64,000 nucleotides of DNA from an uncultured Campylobacterota bacterium (GTDB taxonomy: Bacteria; Campylobacterota; Campylobacteria; Campylobacterales; Sulfurovaceae): the NCBI GenBank assembly GCA_937141405.1, contig CAKZQQ010000008.1, positions 1 through 64,000 on the forward strand, read 5' to 3'. The notes below the pieces were generated by a model. It searched no databases, was not told where the DNA came from, and saw only the letters and a program-made list of their open reading frames with translations. The position numbers and the translations under genes are program-made. This document shows positions 52,911 to 62,416 of the stretch, in pieces (positions within the stretch are counted from its first letter, which is position 1; every line of letters begins with the position of its first letter).

Positions 52911-52965
52911 TTGTAATTAAAAATAAATTTTATATTATTCAAGTAAAATTACAAAAATAATAAGA
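52911..52965 (+). repeat. promoter-region repeat, copy 2 (before the globin gene)
   Basis: Partner of 51627-51680. It has TAATTAAAAATAAATTTTATA, AGTAAAAT and TACAAAAATAA in the same order. It supplies the likely promoter of the globin gene. Confidence 0.55.
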
Positions 52966-52981
52966 GTTATAAAGGAAGATT

Positions 52982-53449
52982 ATGTACAAAGTAACGCCAA
53001 CGGAATTGGGCAAAAAAGTAGACTTTAAACTACCTGATCCTGCATTTTTTGATGCCCTTGGCGAAGAAGGTATAAGAGCGCTCATGTATGATTTTTATGA
53101 TATCGTCTATGAAAGTGATATCGCCTCTTTTTTTCCACAAGATCCGGAAGAGTTTGCAGAAGTCAAAGAGAAAAATACAAAATTTTTTATCCAACTTTGT
53201 GGCGGACCAAAATACTATGAGGATATATCACAAGGGATGAATCTCAATGACTACATGATAAAGATTCATGATGATTTTTCTATCTATGAGAAATCTCGCC
53301 TAGAGTGGCTTGGAGCAATGAAAGAAGCATTGAGTAGAGTCAATATAGATCAAAAACTCAAAGATGATTTTTGGAGCTATGTAGAAGCATTTTCAAAACT
53401 AACAGTCAATACGAAAGTTGACGGAGTCAAATACTATCATGATTTATGA
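52982..53449 (+). CDS. truncated haemoglobin, group II-like
   Basis: 155 residues. The segment NTKFFIQLCGGPKYYED matches the CD/E region of group II truncated globins, MIKIHDDFSIYEKSRLEW carries the proximal His (in KIHDDF) and RLEWLGAMKEAL the H-helix start. A N-terminal extension of about 25 residues precedes the globin fold. Such globins bind O2 or NO and help against nitrosative or oxidative stress. AAAGGA precedes the ATG. It overlaps the convergent NUDIX gene by 13 bases. Confidence 0.88.
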   Translation: MYKVTPTELGKKVDFKLPDPAFFDALGEEGIRALMYDFYDIVYESDIASFFPQDPEEFAEVKEKNTKFFIQLCGGPKYYEDISQGMNLNDYMIKIHDDFSIYEKSRLEWLGAMKEALSRVNIDQKLKDDFWSYVEAFSKLTVNTKVDGVKYYHDL

Positions 53450-54003
53450 TTATTGAACCACCAGCTAAAGGCAAAAAGAAGTCCCGGCGTTTTGGCGATA
53501 TTTTCATCAAACATCAACTTCTTTGCTTCACTTTTTGATAAGTAGACAACCTCTATCAGTTCATCATCGATCCCACCACCCTTAGAGACACGCATCGACT
53601 CATCGATTGTAGCATAGTAGAGTGTCTGTTTAGAGCCTGCAAAACCGACTGAAGTATAAAACGATGTGATTTTTTGAATATCTTTTGGAGCAATCTTATA
53701 ACCACACTCCTCCTCTATCTCCTCTATGGCAATCTGCTCTAAGCTCAAAGGCTTATCAACAAGTCCTGCACACAATTCGATAGTCATACCATCTTTGTGC
53801 CCGTTTGCATAGACAGGAGGTCTAAACTGCTTCACTAATACAAAGGTATCTTTTTCTTGATGGTAAAGTAAAATCGCCACACTATCGCCTGCTTTTACTA
53901 TCTCCCATGTTTTTTGTTTACTCTCTTGAGTATAAGTTGCAAGATAAGGGAAAAGATACTCTGACTTCTCTAAAGGTTTAAGCTCAAAAGATGTCACTTT
54001 CAT
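53437..54003 (-). CDS. NUDIX hydrolase
   Basis: 188 residues. The NUDIX box is recognisable as GLVDKPLSLEQIAIEEIEEE followed by CGY, with the E..EE.GY core. N-terminal ECTSF-type strand and VLVKQFRPPVY precede it, as in ADP-ribose or UDP-sugar pyrophosphatases. It hydrolyses a nucleoside diphosphate linked to another moiety; exact substrate is open. It overlaps the upstream M23 peptidase gene by 4 bases. Confidence 0.86.
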   Translation of the reverse strand: MKVTSFELKPLEKSEYLFPYLATYTQESKQKTWEIVKAGDSVAILLYHQEKDTFVLVKQFRPPVYANGHKDGMTIELCAGLVDKPLSLEQIAIEEIEEECGYKIAPKDIQKITSFYTSVGFAGSKQTLYYATIDESMRVSKGGGIDDELIEVVYLSKSEAKKLMFDENIAKTPGLLFAFSWWFNNHKS

Positions 54004-55262
54004 GAGTTACCGGCATCCTCTTTTTTGGGAGGCTCTTGCATATCTTTCCAAACATAAGAACTCTCTTTGCTTTTGAGCATTTCAAGGAGTTTTGCTTTGT
54101 TCTCTTTTGCATTAGGAATGAGAACTTTCTTATAAAACACCTCTTCAACATCTTCGTATTTGACGATACTTTTAAGAACACTTTTCCCTTTGGAGTCGCG
54201 ACTTATCATATTCATAGGATTGACTGGTTTTCTGTTTTTATAGATTCCAAGATGGAGGTGTGGTCCGGAACTTATACCTGTATTGCCTACATAGCCTATC
54301 ACCTCTCCCGATTTTACAAATGCACCTTTTTTTGCTTTTATCTTACTTTGATGCGCATAGAGTGATACAACGCCTGCACCATGATCTATCTTGACAACAT
54401 TACCGTACCCTCGCATCCAGCCGGCATATATTACTCTACCGTCTCCAATCGCCATAATAGGCGTTCCTCTCTTCGCACCAAAATCAACACCATGGTGTGG
54501 TCTATATCTCTTCAAAACGGGGTGCCATCGTCTTAAACTAAAAGGGGATGTAATCCTGATGTATTTAAGAGGTAATGCAAATTTTCCTCCACCTATCGTG
54601 TAGTGCACTTTTTGCTTTGATGTCACGGTATAAGGTTCCAACATATGGATACCGTCATACCCTCTGCCGGTCTCTTCATCGATGCTAATGAACTTCTCTT
54701 TACCTCTATTTTTAATCATGATAGATTTGATATGCGGAGCGCCGTAAAATGTCCCCATGCGTGTATCTTGAGAATAATAAAATGCAACCTCATCGCCTAC
54801 TTTAAAATTTCGTGCATTAAAAGCTTTTTTGAGCGCATAAGAGACCCTAGCAGCCAACATTTTATGTCCGAGTTGTTCTACTATGTCATTATACAAAATG
54901 CTTGTTACTTGAACTTTCCCAAAATACTCTTTGGTATCAAACTCGATAGGAATAATGTCAAATTCAAACTCTTTACTTTTGGGATCTCTATAGAGCTGTA
55001 TCTGCATCTCAGAGTTGATAGCAATAAGTGTTTGCAGTATATTGCCCTGCTCATCCACAAGTTCATAAAACTTCTGTCCCGCATGTATCTCATTGAAAAA
55101 CTGGGAATCCCCTTCGTCCACTTTCTCTAAGATACTTTGCGGAATACCTTTATCAGCAAGATATTCGGAAAATGTTTCGCCTTTTTGCCATCTCTGCTCA
55201 ATAACTTTTGCGCTAAACGCATAAGTGCTGAGAAGCAAAAAAATTATTAGGATGCTTCTCAT
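54000..55262 (-). CDS. M23 family metallopeptidase (cell-shape/LytM type)
   Basis: 420 residues from ATG 55262, which gives a normal signal peptide (MRSILIIFLLLSTYAFSA); a frame 10 codons longer is less likely. A Csd3-like N-terminal region (20-260) precedes the LytM domain with zinc ligands in HHGVDFGAKRGTPI and GPHLHLGIY. In Campylobacterota such enzymes (Csd/Pgp) cut peptidoglycan crosslinks and set helical shape. Divergent from the PgbA-like gene, with a mirror-image promoter region between. Confidence 0.88.
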   Translation of the reverse strand: MRSILIIFLLLSTYAFSAKVIEQRWQKGETFSEYLADKGIPQSILEKVDEGDSQFFNEIHAGQKFYELVDEQGNILQTLIAINSEMQIQLYRDPKSKEFEFDIIPIEFDTKEYFGKVQVTSILYNDIVEQLGHKMLAARVSYALKKAFNARNFKVGDEVAFYYSQDTRMGTFYGAPHIKSIMIKNRGKEKFISIDEETGRGYDGIHMLEPYTVTSKQKVHYTIGGGKFALPLKYIRITSPFSLRRWHPVLKRYRPHHGVDFGAKRGTPIMAIGDGRVIYAGWMRGYGNVVKIDHGAGVVSLYAHQSKIKAKKGAFVKSGEVIGYVGNTGISSGPHLHLGIYKNRKPVNPMNMISRDSKGKSVLKSIVKYEDVEEVFYKKVLIPNAKENKAKLLEMLKSKESSYVWKDMQEPPKKEDAGNS

Positions 55263-55290
55263 CCAACCCCCACAATTATTTTTTAGATGC

Positions 55291-55352
55291 ATTATACCAA
55301 AAGATTATAAATCGCTTTATTATAGAGTTTTTTAATCTTTTGGGGGTATAAT
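55291..55352. promoter_or_regulatory. mirror-image divergent promoters
   Basis: Left arm 55291-55307 and right arm 55333-55352 are inverted copies (ATTATACC-AAAAGATTA, with three extra G/C bases in the right arm). Each carries GGTATAAT reading outward, giving one -10 box for the M23 gene (ATG 55262) and one for the PgbA-like gene (ATG 55389). The symmetry could also serve as an operator or a hairpin. Confidence 0.55.
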
Positions 55353-55388
55353 CTTAACAGAATATAAAAAGTAAGAAAAGGATTATAA

Positions 55389-56069
55389 ATGCGTTTTTTT
55401 ATCATAGCTGTTGGACTAAGTATAGCCCTTATGGCTGATTTCTTTCCAAGAACAATAAACACTACTGTCTCCGGGGTGAATGGCGATACGGTAACACTAA
55501 AATCTAAATTGCCTATCGGTATGAGTGGGATTGTAATACATGGATATGGTGGTGACCTTAAATCAATCACGGCTATCATCAAACAAACTTCAGCGAATGA
55601 AGCAAAAATAATCGGAAAAGGTCTCGTTGCTCATGAGAATCTTCCTGCACCAAAAACAAAGATAAAAGCAGGAGATAAGGTTATTGGCGGTTATCTGTAT
55701 GATAATGTATTGGTTCTTGCTCCCAATGCAGATGTTTACAATGAAATTACTTCGAGTTATGATAAAAATTGGATACACCCTGATGAGTTTGCACTCTTTC
55801 TCTCAACTATCAAAGAGCCTACCCCGACAAAAGAGAATCTCAAAGCATTTGCAAAAGAGTATCAAGCCGGTCTTATCTTAATCGTCAAAAAAGAGAGCGT
55901 GGTACTTTATGATCCATTGAGCGAAAAAGTTGTCTCAAAAAAAGCATATAATGCAAAGGTAACTTATGAACAAGCTCCATTTTATATGCGACTTAAAAAG
56001 ATTAGAACAGGACTATTTGGAAGTGAATATGAAGGGAATTATTATAAATTAATGGGGAACTTTCAGTGA
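55389..56069 (+). CDS. PgbA-type plasminogen-binding N-terminal domain protein
   Basis: 226 residues with a signal peptide (MRFFIIAVGLSIALMA). Sequence ADFFPRTINTTVSGVNGDTV and VIHGYGGDLKSITA, then GDKVIGGYLYDNVLVLAPN, match the N-terminal domain of Helicobacter plasminogen-binding proteins (PgbA_N), widespread in Campylobacterota and probably not plasminogen-specific here. It lacks the long C-terminal part of PgbA. AAAAGGA precedes the ATG; it overlaps glcD by 4 bases. Confidence 0.8.
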   Translation: MRFFIIAVGLSIALMADFFPRTINTTVSGVNGDTVTLKSKLPIGMSGIVIHGYGGDLKSITAIIKQTSANEAKIIGKGLVAHENLPAPKTKIKAGDKVIGGYLYDNVLVLAPNADVYNEITSSYDKNWIHPDEFALFLSTIKEPTPTKENLKAFAKEYQAGLILIVKKESVVLYDPLSEKVVSKKAYNAKVTYEQAPFYMRLKKIRTGLFGSEYEGNYYKLMGNFQ

Positions 56070-57448
56070 TCGAAAACACTCATCTTAAAGAGTTTGAAAA
56101 TATACTAGGCAAAGAGAATGTCTATAGCGATACAGCCCATCAAATAGCTTACAGCTATGATGCAACAAGACAAAGATACCAACCCGATGCTGTTCTCTTT
56201 CCAAGAGATGAAGAGGATGTATCTAAAATCCTGCGTTATTGCAATGAGCATGCAATCATCATCACCCCAAGGGGTGCAGGCAGTGGTTTTACCGGTGGTG
56301 CACTCCCAAAAAACGGTGGTGTGCTCCTTGCTTTTGAAAAACATATGAATAAAATCTTAGAAATCGATACAAAAAACCTTGTTGCGCTCGTCCAACCGGG
56401 AGTCATCAATAAAGAGCTCCAAAGAGCCGTAGAAGAGATAGGACTTTTTTATCCGCCTGATCCTGCAAGCGAAGAGTACTCGACACTTGGCGGTAATATC
56501 AATGAAAATGCCGGCGGAATGCGCGCTGCAAAATACGGCATCACCAAAGATTATGTGATGGCACTTCGTGCGGTTCTTCCAAATGGAGAGATCATAAGAG
56601 CAGGAAAAAGGACCATCAAAGATGTTGCAGGCTACAACATAGCCGGCATACTTATAGCAAGCGAGGGAACTCTTGCAGTGACTACGGAAATCACACTAAA
56701 ACTTATCCCAAAACCAAAATTTACAAAAGCCTATATGGGGATATTTCCTAGCGTTGAAGATGCCATGAATGCTGTTTTTAAATCATTAGCAAAAGGTGCT
56801 AATCCTGTAGCGATGGAGTTTTTGGATAGTTTAGTCGTAAGTGCACTCAAAAGGAAACTTGGCATTGAACTTCCCGAAGATGCAGGCGCACTTCTTATAG
56901 GTGATGTGGATGGCAATGTGCAAGAAGAGGTCGATCTCCAACTATCGATTTTAGAGCAATCCTTCAAAGAAAATAATGCGAGTGGTTTTAAGGTATCTAG
57001 CAATGAAGAGGAGCGTGTAAAACTTTGGTTTGCTAGAAGAAATGCCTCTCCTTCTATCACTATTTACGGCTCCAAAAAACTCAATGAGGATATCTCTGTT
57101 CCGAGAAGTAAACTACCCGAAGCGCTCAGTGCTATCTATGCCATCGGGGAGAAATACGGCTTTAAGATACCCTGCTTTGGACATGCAGGCGATGGCAATA
57201 TCCATGTCAATGTCATGGTAGATGGAAGCAATAAGGAGCAACTCGAACTTGGGCACAAAGCTATCGAAGAGATATTTCAACTTGTTGTCGATATGGGAGG
57301 AACGCTCAGCGGTGAACATGGCATAGGACTCAGCAAAGCCCCTTTTATGAATATCGCCTTTAGCGAATCGGAACTGGAACTCTTTAGAAGCATCAAGCAT
57401 GCTTTTGATCCAAACAACATCCTCAATCCGGGGAAAATGGGGCTCTAA
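56066..57448 (+). CDS. glcD: FAD-linked 2-hydroxyacid oxidase subunit, GlcD-like
   Basis: 460 residues. The FAD-binding PRGAGSGFTGGALP (p-cresol methylhydroxylase type), GGNINENAGGMRAAKYG, and C-terminal FGHAGDGNIHVNVMV and SGEHGIGLSK are hallmark segments. It oxidises a 2-hydroxy acid such as glycolate or D-lactate and passes electrons to an Fe-S partner, probably the GlcF-like protein encoded at 15539-16825. GTG start overlapping the previous gene by 4 bases. Confidence 0.9.
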   Translation: MIENTHLKEFENILGKENVYSDTAHQIAYSYDATRQRYQPDAVLFPRDEEDVSKILRYCNEHAIIITPRGAGSGFTGGALPKNGGVLLAFEKHMNKILEIDTKNLVALVQPGVINKELQRAVEEIGLFYPPDPASEEYSTLGGNINENAGGMRAAKYGITKDYVMALRAVLPNGEIIRAGKRTIKDVAGYNIAGILIASEGTLAVTTEITLKLIPKPKFTKAYMGIFPSVEDAMNAVFKSLAKGANPVAMEFLDSLVVSALKRKLGIELPEDAGALLIGDVDGNVQEEVDLQLSILEQSFKENNASGFKVSSNEEERVKLWFARRNASPSITIYGSKKLNEDISVPRSKLPEALSAIYAIGEKYGFKIPCFGHAGDGNIHVNVMVDGSNKEQLELGHKAIEEIFQLVVDMGGTLSGEHGIGLSKAPFMNIAFSESELELFRSIKHAFDPNNILNPGKMGL

Positions 57449-57451
57449 CAT

Positions 57452-58261
57452 TTGAAAGAGAACCCCACCTTATCACAAATCTCAAGAGACTATATTGTTT
57501 TTCTAAGAAAATTTATCAATGAACTTTTTGATGACAAAGTAAGCTTTTACGCATCAAGCCTCAGTTGGAATACCATCTTTTCAATCATTCCCCTTCTAGC
57601 AATTGCACTTGCTATCTTTACGGCATTACCTATATTTGAAGAGCTCTATGACGCACTGCAAAAGATTTTATTTGACGCGCTTGTGCCCACAAACTCAAAG
57701 ATCATCATCGATAGTCTCTCCTCGTTTTTACAAAATACTCAAAGTCTTGGCTTTGTTGGTTTTATCTATGTGATTATCGCAGTGACTCTTTTTTTTAAAA
57801 ACTATGATCATATTATCAACGATATCTACGAGACGCCTAAAAGAAGCTTTTTAAAAACATTGGGGATATATGCACTTTTTTTTCTGCTACTCCCTCTTGT
57901 CGTTTATCTCTCATTTTGGATATCGCTTGTAGGTGATTTTAGTCCACTCCTAGAGTATATCATCAGTTTTTTATTGACATGGCTTACATTTGCTATAGCT
58001 TTTTGGCTCTCTCCAAATAGACCCATCTCTCCCATTGCCGCACTTATTAGCTCATTTATAACGGCACTTCTTTGGTATGTCTCAAAGAGCCTCTTTCTAT
58101 TTTATATATTGCAAAATCAAACCTATACAACACTCTACGGATCCATAGCCACAATCCTCTTTTTCTTTTTGTGGATATATCTCTCTTGGGCGATCTTTTT
58201 GCACGGTGCGAGATTTTGTCATCTTTTAGATTTAGGTAAAGATATAGAGACTCAAAAGTAG
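57452..58261 (+). CDS. YihY/BrkB family membrane protein
   Basis: 269 residues from TTG 57452. YASSLSWNTIFSIIPLLAIA is the family's first-helix motif; six membrane segments in all, with the FLWIYLSWAIFLHGARF end. The family was once called RNase BN, which was wrong; it is a membrane protein of unknown function. It ends 30 bases inside the convergent comEC gene. Confidence 0.88.
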   Translation: MKENPTLSQISRDYIVFLRKFINELFDDKVSFYASSLSWNTIFSIIPLLAIALAIFTALPIFEELYDALQKILFDALVPTNSKIIIDSLSSFLQNTQSLGFVGFIYVIIAVTLFFKNYDHIINDIYETPKRSFLKTLGIYALFFLLLPLVVYLSFWISLVGDFSPLLEYIISFLLTWLTFAIAFWLSPNRPISPIAALISSFITALLWYVSKSLFLFYILQNQTYTTLYGSIATILFFFLWIYLSWAIFLHGARFCHLLDLGKDIETQK

Positions 58262-59494
58262 TGCGTACACTAAAAGTGCGAAAAAGAGGTAGCGGTATCG
58301 TATCGCTAGAATGGAGAGCACAATATACCCTAAAGCAAGATAGGGAGATACAAAAACCTCTTTTGTTACAGCTCTATTGGGAAGATCAAAAAGGGTAACC
58401 AAAAGAGGGTCAAAAAGTGCCCCAAATCCAATAAGATGTAAAAGTATCGAAAGTGGATAAAATGGGATAAAAAGCAAAGAGAGCAGAGGCGAACTTAACT
58501 GGTAGATATTTGTAACACCAAAAAATATGTGTGTAATGGGCAGCATCAAAAGAAATATCCCAAAGGGGATATAGAGTATTGCGATCATGATTTTAGAGCT
58601 CTTCTCAAACCATTTTAAAACTAAAAATATATAAAAGACGCCCGCAACCGAGAACCAAAATGAGAGTGAAACTAAAAAAGAGGGAAGGAGCACAAGTAAA
58701 AGAGCGATGATGAACGCCAAAAACTCAAAACTTAGAATCTCTAACCCAACAAGCAAAAAGATCCAACCTAAAAAAACCATAGTAAACGCTCGTGTTAACG
58801 AGGGTGGAAAACCGACATACCAGAGATAAAAAGCAAGTGTTAGCACAGCAACAGCCCCCACATCCAAAAGAGCATTTCTATAAGGGAAGAATCTTGCTTG
58901 TAGAGGTCTATAGAGCAAAAGGCTCAAAGCAAAAATCACACTCCATAGGATGCCAAGATGAAACCCGCTCAATGCAACAAGATGCGCAACACCGAGTTTT
59001 GTAACGACATCTCTTGTCTCTTGAGACAAAGGGGTGGCAAAAAATATCCCATTGTAAAAACTTGCAACCCTTGGATCTTGATGCACGGCTCTAACTTTTT
59101 TACTTAGAGAACCTTTCGATGTATCGGGGCTTATGATACTCTTTATCTTGCTATTAATAAAAAATGTACCGAGATAATCAAAAAATCCTATACTCTCATC
59201 CGGAAACAACTGTACTCTTATATCTGAATTTGGCACTATCATTTTATCATCAAAATAGACGGTAAAAAAGCTTAAACCGTCAGAACTTTTAGCTTTTATC
59301 ACACTATATTGCTTGTCATTTTTTGCCTTTGGCTTGCTAGAGATGACCTTTGCATGGGTAAAATAAAAAGGCTTAGTGATAAAATCTTTGTAATCAGTAT
59401 AGACGTATGTGATTCTGATACAAAAAAGTATAAATAGCGCTAAGATAGTATAGAAAAAAGATTGCTTTGATAAAAAGAGTGGAGGAGTTTGCAT
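58232..59494 (-). CDS. comEC: ComEC/Rec2 family competence protein, short form
   Basis: 420 residues with about ten membrane segments. The family motif VAHLVALSGFHLGILW lies near residue 170. It has the membrane competence domain but lacks the C-terminal metallo-beta-lactamase domain, normal in Campylobacterota. It is the channel for single-stranded DNA uptake. It lies one base downstream of dnaB on the same strand; the pilT at 22173 could power the pilus. Confidence 0.85.
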   Translation of the reverse strand: MQTPPLFLSKQSFFYTILALFILFCIRITYVYTDYKDFITKPFYFTHAKVISSKPKAKNDKQYSVIKAKSSDGLSFFTVYFDDKMIVPNSDIRVQLFPDESIGFFDYLGTFFINSKIKSIISPDTSKGSLSKKVRAVHQDPRVASFYNGIFFATPLSQETRDVVTKLGVAHLVALSGFHLGILWSVIFALSLLLYRPLQARFFPYRNALLDVGAVAVLTLAFYLWYVGFPPSLTRAFTMVFLGWIFLLVGLEILSFEFLAFIIALLLVLLPSFLVSLSFWFSVAGVFYIFLVLKWFEKSSKIMIAILYIPFGIFLLMLPITHIFFGVTNIYQLSSPLLSLLFIPFYPLSILLHLIGFGALFDPLLVTLFDLPNRAVTKEVFVSPYLALGYIVLSILAIRYRYLFFALLVYALLLSLYIFT

Positions 59495-60913
59495 CTATAC
59501 AGGCGGTATAAACTCCGTCTCTTTGACATAACTCTCTTCTACGACTTCATATTTTGGCTTATCAACAAAGCGTGTCAAATGTTTTTGGAATTTAAGCTCC
59601 ACGGTTCCTGTCGGCCCGTTTCTTTGTTTACCAATGATAAGCTCCGTATCCTCTTCTGCTTTTTTTGTATATTCACTCTTGTAAGGTTTGCCCTCACTTT
59701 TGGCTCTCATCTCTTTCTCTTTTTCCAATCGCTCCAAATAGACATCGTGTCTATAAACAAAGAGGATGATATCAGCATCTTGCTCTATGGCTCCTGACTC
59801 TCTTAGGTCACTCAACATTGGTCTTTTATTGTCTCTACTCTCAAGTGAACGGTTGAGCTGAGAAAGCGCAATGATAGGAATCTCAAGTTCACGAGCAAGC
59901 TGTTTGAGCCCTCTTGAGATATCTGAAATCTCCTGCTGTCTTCCCTCTGATCTATTATTACTCTCTCCACTCATAAGCTGAAGGTAATCGATTACAGCCA
60001 TGGTTATCTCAGGATGCTGCGCTTTTATCTTGCGAAGTTTACTTCTAACATGGTGGATAGTTGCATAACCACCATCATCGATAAATAGCTTACTCTTTGA
60101 GACATCATCGGTCGCTTGAGCAAGATTTTTCCACTCATCTTCGTTGAGATCGCCAACCCTCAAAGACTGCAGTGCAATACCTGTTTTGACCGATAAAAGT
60201 CGCATCATCAACTGTTCTGCAGGCATCTCCAAAGAGAAAAAGGCTACTCCCTCGCCTCTCTCAATCGCCTTTTGTGCCATATTGAGTACAAGTGCCGTTT
60301 TCCCCATAGAAGGACGTGCAGCGATGATGACCAAATCACCCTTTCCGAAGCCGCTCGTCTTTTCATTGAGATTAAAGAATCCCGTATCGGTACCTATAAG
60401 TCTAGTATTACCAAGTGCCTTGAGTCTCTCGATCTCCACCATCATGGCTTCTGTTACTTCAACCGATGTTCTAAAGTCATCGCTGATAGCCTCTTGCGTT
60501 ATCTCATAAAGCTTTTTCTCGACAAGATCCATAATCTCCTCGTTTGGAAGATCATCTTCTATCGTTATCTTTTTTATCTCAGTAGCGAGTTTAACCAAAG
60601 ACCTTTTGGCAGATTTTGCTTTGATATCGAGCACATATGCTCTTGTGTTGGTGATAGGATTAGCAGAGAGGATATCCATCATAGCTGATTCATCAAATTT
60701 ACCCATTGAGCGAAGCTTATTTTCTAAAAACTCTTCGACGATGGGCTTCTCTTCTTTACTCAGCTCATGCATGACATTAAAAAGATAGGCGTGAAAAGGG
60801 AGGTAAAAATCTTTTGCATGCAGCATACTTGCGACCTCTTCATAGGTCTCAGGGTCAAATATGACAGCTGAGAGAACAGCTCTTTCGATATTGAGATTGT
60901 ACATACTCTCCAT
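59495..60913 (-). CDS. dnaB: replicative DNA helicase
   Basis: 472 residues. The N-terminal DnaB domain is followed by Walker A ARPSMGKTALVL near residue 205, Walker B MAVIDYLQLM, and SQLNRSLESR. It unwinds DNA at the replication fork. Start may be Met1 or Met4 (GGAG precedes the latter). comEC follows immediately, so they share a transcript. No intein or insertion is visible. Confidence 0.96.
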   Translation of the reverse strand: MESMYNLNIERAVLSAVIFDPETYEEVASMLHAKDFYLPFHAYLFNVMHELSKEEKPIVEEFLENKLRSMGKFDESAMMDILSANPITNTRAYVLDIKAKSAKRSLVKLATEIKKITIEDDLPNEEIMDLVEKKLYEITQEAISDDFRTSVEVTEAMMVEIERLKALGNTRLIGTDTGFFNLNEKTSGFGKGDLVIIAARPSMGKTALVLNMAQKAIERGEGVAFFSLEMPAEQLMMRLLSVKTGIALQSLRVGDLNEDEWKNLAQATDDVSKSKLFIDDGGYATIHHVRSKLRKIKAQHPEITMAVIDYLQLMSGESNNRSEGRQQEISDISRGLKQLARELEIPIIALSQLNRSLESRDNKRPMLSDLRESGAIEQDADIILFVYRHDVYLERLEKEKEMRAKSEGKPYKSEYTKKAEEDTELIIGKQRNGPTGTVELKFQKHLTRFVDKPKYEVVEESYVKETEFIPPV

Positions 60914-61075
60914 GATTTCACTCTTTCAATAGTATTACCGCGCCAATAAAATATCTTATCAAAAGTTAAGATGCTTCGTTGATGTAGTAATGAATATTGT
61001 ACCAAAAGAAGAGGTAAGAGTCCTTGAATTTTTCAATATTTGAACTTTATTATGCTACAATCATTCCATATTACG

Positions 61076-61343
61076 ATTACTCCATCGAGCAAATATCTTA
61101 ACTTTTAATGTTATAATTTTGTTTGAAATCAAGGCAGATTTTGGTAGACTTGGCTTTTCCCAAGTTAAGAAAATCTAACATAGAGTTCGAGCAAAAATAT
61201 AACACCACAGGAAGGCACAATACGAAGTAATATACAAGAAAAAAATCCTTGAATTAGACACAAACTAGTCCTGCGAATTTTTTTACTCATATCTTGCCTC
61301 ATATTGTCCTTTTAAAATCAAGATATTTGCTCGATGAAGTAAT
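61076..61343. repeat. structured repeat element, copy B (possible structured RNA)
   Basis: Arms 61076-61099 and 61320-61343 are inverted repeats matching at 23 of 24 positions and enclose 220 bases, the same length as copy A. AGATTTT (61136-61142) pairs with AAAATCT (61170-61176) and, inside, ACTTGG with CCAAGT; both stems sit where copy A has its own stems with different bases. A plus-strand TATAAT lies at 61112-61117. It fills most of the 441 bases between dnaB and ispG and reaches to within 12 bases of the ispG ATG. Nothing else is recognisable in 60914-61075 except a small ATCTTA/TAAGAT hairpin. Confidence 0.6.
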
Positions 61344-61354
61344 AAAAGGCAACA

Positions 61355-62416
61355 ATGAAAGAGCGGTACCCTACCAAAAAGATATTTGTCGGTGATGTAG
61401 CCATAGGAGGCGATGCGCCTATCTCGGTACAATCGATGACTTTTAGTAACACAAAAGATGTTGAAGCAACCATAGAGCAGATCAACAGGCTTCACTTCGC
61501 AGGAGCTGACATCGTTCGTGTTGCCGTACCCGATATGGAAGATGCACTTGCTCTTCAGGCCATCAAAAAACAGATAAGTTTACCTCTTATCGCTGATATA
61601 CATTTTAATTACCGTTTAGCACTCGAGGCTGCCAAGTGGGTAGATGGAATCCGATTTAACCCCGGAAATATAGGAGAAAAAAGTCGTATCAAGGAGATTG
61701 TTAAGGCATGCAAAGAGAGAAATCTTCCTATCAGGATAGGTGTGAATGCAGGCTCTCTTGAAAAAGAGTTTGAAAACCGATACGGGACAACTGCTGAGGG
61801 TATGGTCGCTAGTGCTGAATATAATATCAAATTTTTAGAAGACCTCGGTTTTGATGATATCAAGATATCGCTCAAAGCAAGTGATGTCGATAGAACCGTC
61901 GAAGCCTACAGAATGCTAAGACCAAAAAACAACTATCCATTTCATATCGGTGTCACGGAAGCAGGTACACTTTTTCACGCTACGGTTAAATCATCCATCG
62001 GACTAGGCACGCTTTTACTTGATGGTATCGGCGATACGATGCGCGTCTCCATTACCGGAGAGCTTGAAGAGGAGATAAAAGTTGCAAAAGCGATACTCAA
62101 AGATAGCGGCAGGGCCAAAGAGGGAGTCAATATCATCTCTTGCCCGACATGCGGCAGGATAGAAGCTGATTTGGTCAGTGCCGTAGGTGAGATCGAGAGA
62201 CGATGTGCGCACATCAAAAAACCACTTGATATCTCTGTGATGGGGTGTGTCGTCAATGCTATAGGTGAAGCCAAACATGCTGATGTAGCAATTGCTTACG
62301 GTAAAAGAAGTGGTCTTGTGATGCTCAAAGGTGAAATCATCGCTAAACTCAGCGGGGACAAACTTGTTGAGCGTTTTATGGAAGAGGTTGAAAAACTCGC
62401 CTCAAGCAAAGATTAA
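61355..62416 (+). CDS. ispG: 4-hydroxy-3-methylbut-2-enyl diphosphate synthase
   Basis: 353 residues. [19 protein letters not shown] is the N-terminal motif; the 4Fe-4S cysteines are in SCPTCGR and [10 protein letters not shown]. Penultimate reductive step of the MEP isoprenoid pathway. AAAGG lies 7 bases before the ATG, just beyond the right arm of repeat copy B. Its end overlaps the convergent priA by 4 bases. Confidence 0.95.
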   Translation: MKERYPTKKIFVGDVAIGGDAPISVQSMTFSNTKDVEATIEQINRLHFAGADIVRVAVPDMEDALALQAIKKQISLPLIADIHFNYRLALEAAKWVDGIRFNPGNIGEKSRIKEIVKACKERNLPIRIGVNAGSLEKEFENRYGTTAEGMVASAEYNIKFLEDLGFDDIKISLKASDVDRTVEAYRMLRPKNNYPFHIGVTEAGTLFHATVKSSIGLGTLLLDGIGDTMRVSITGELEEEIKVAKAILKDSGRAKEGVNIISCPTCGRIEADLVSAVGEIERRCAHIKKPLDISVMGCVVNAIGEAKHADVAIAYGKRSGLVMLKGEIIAKLSGDKLVERFMEEVEKLASSKD

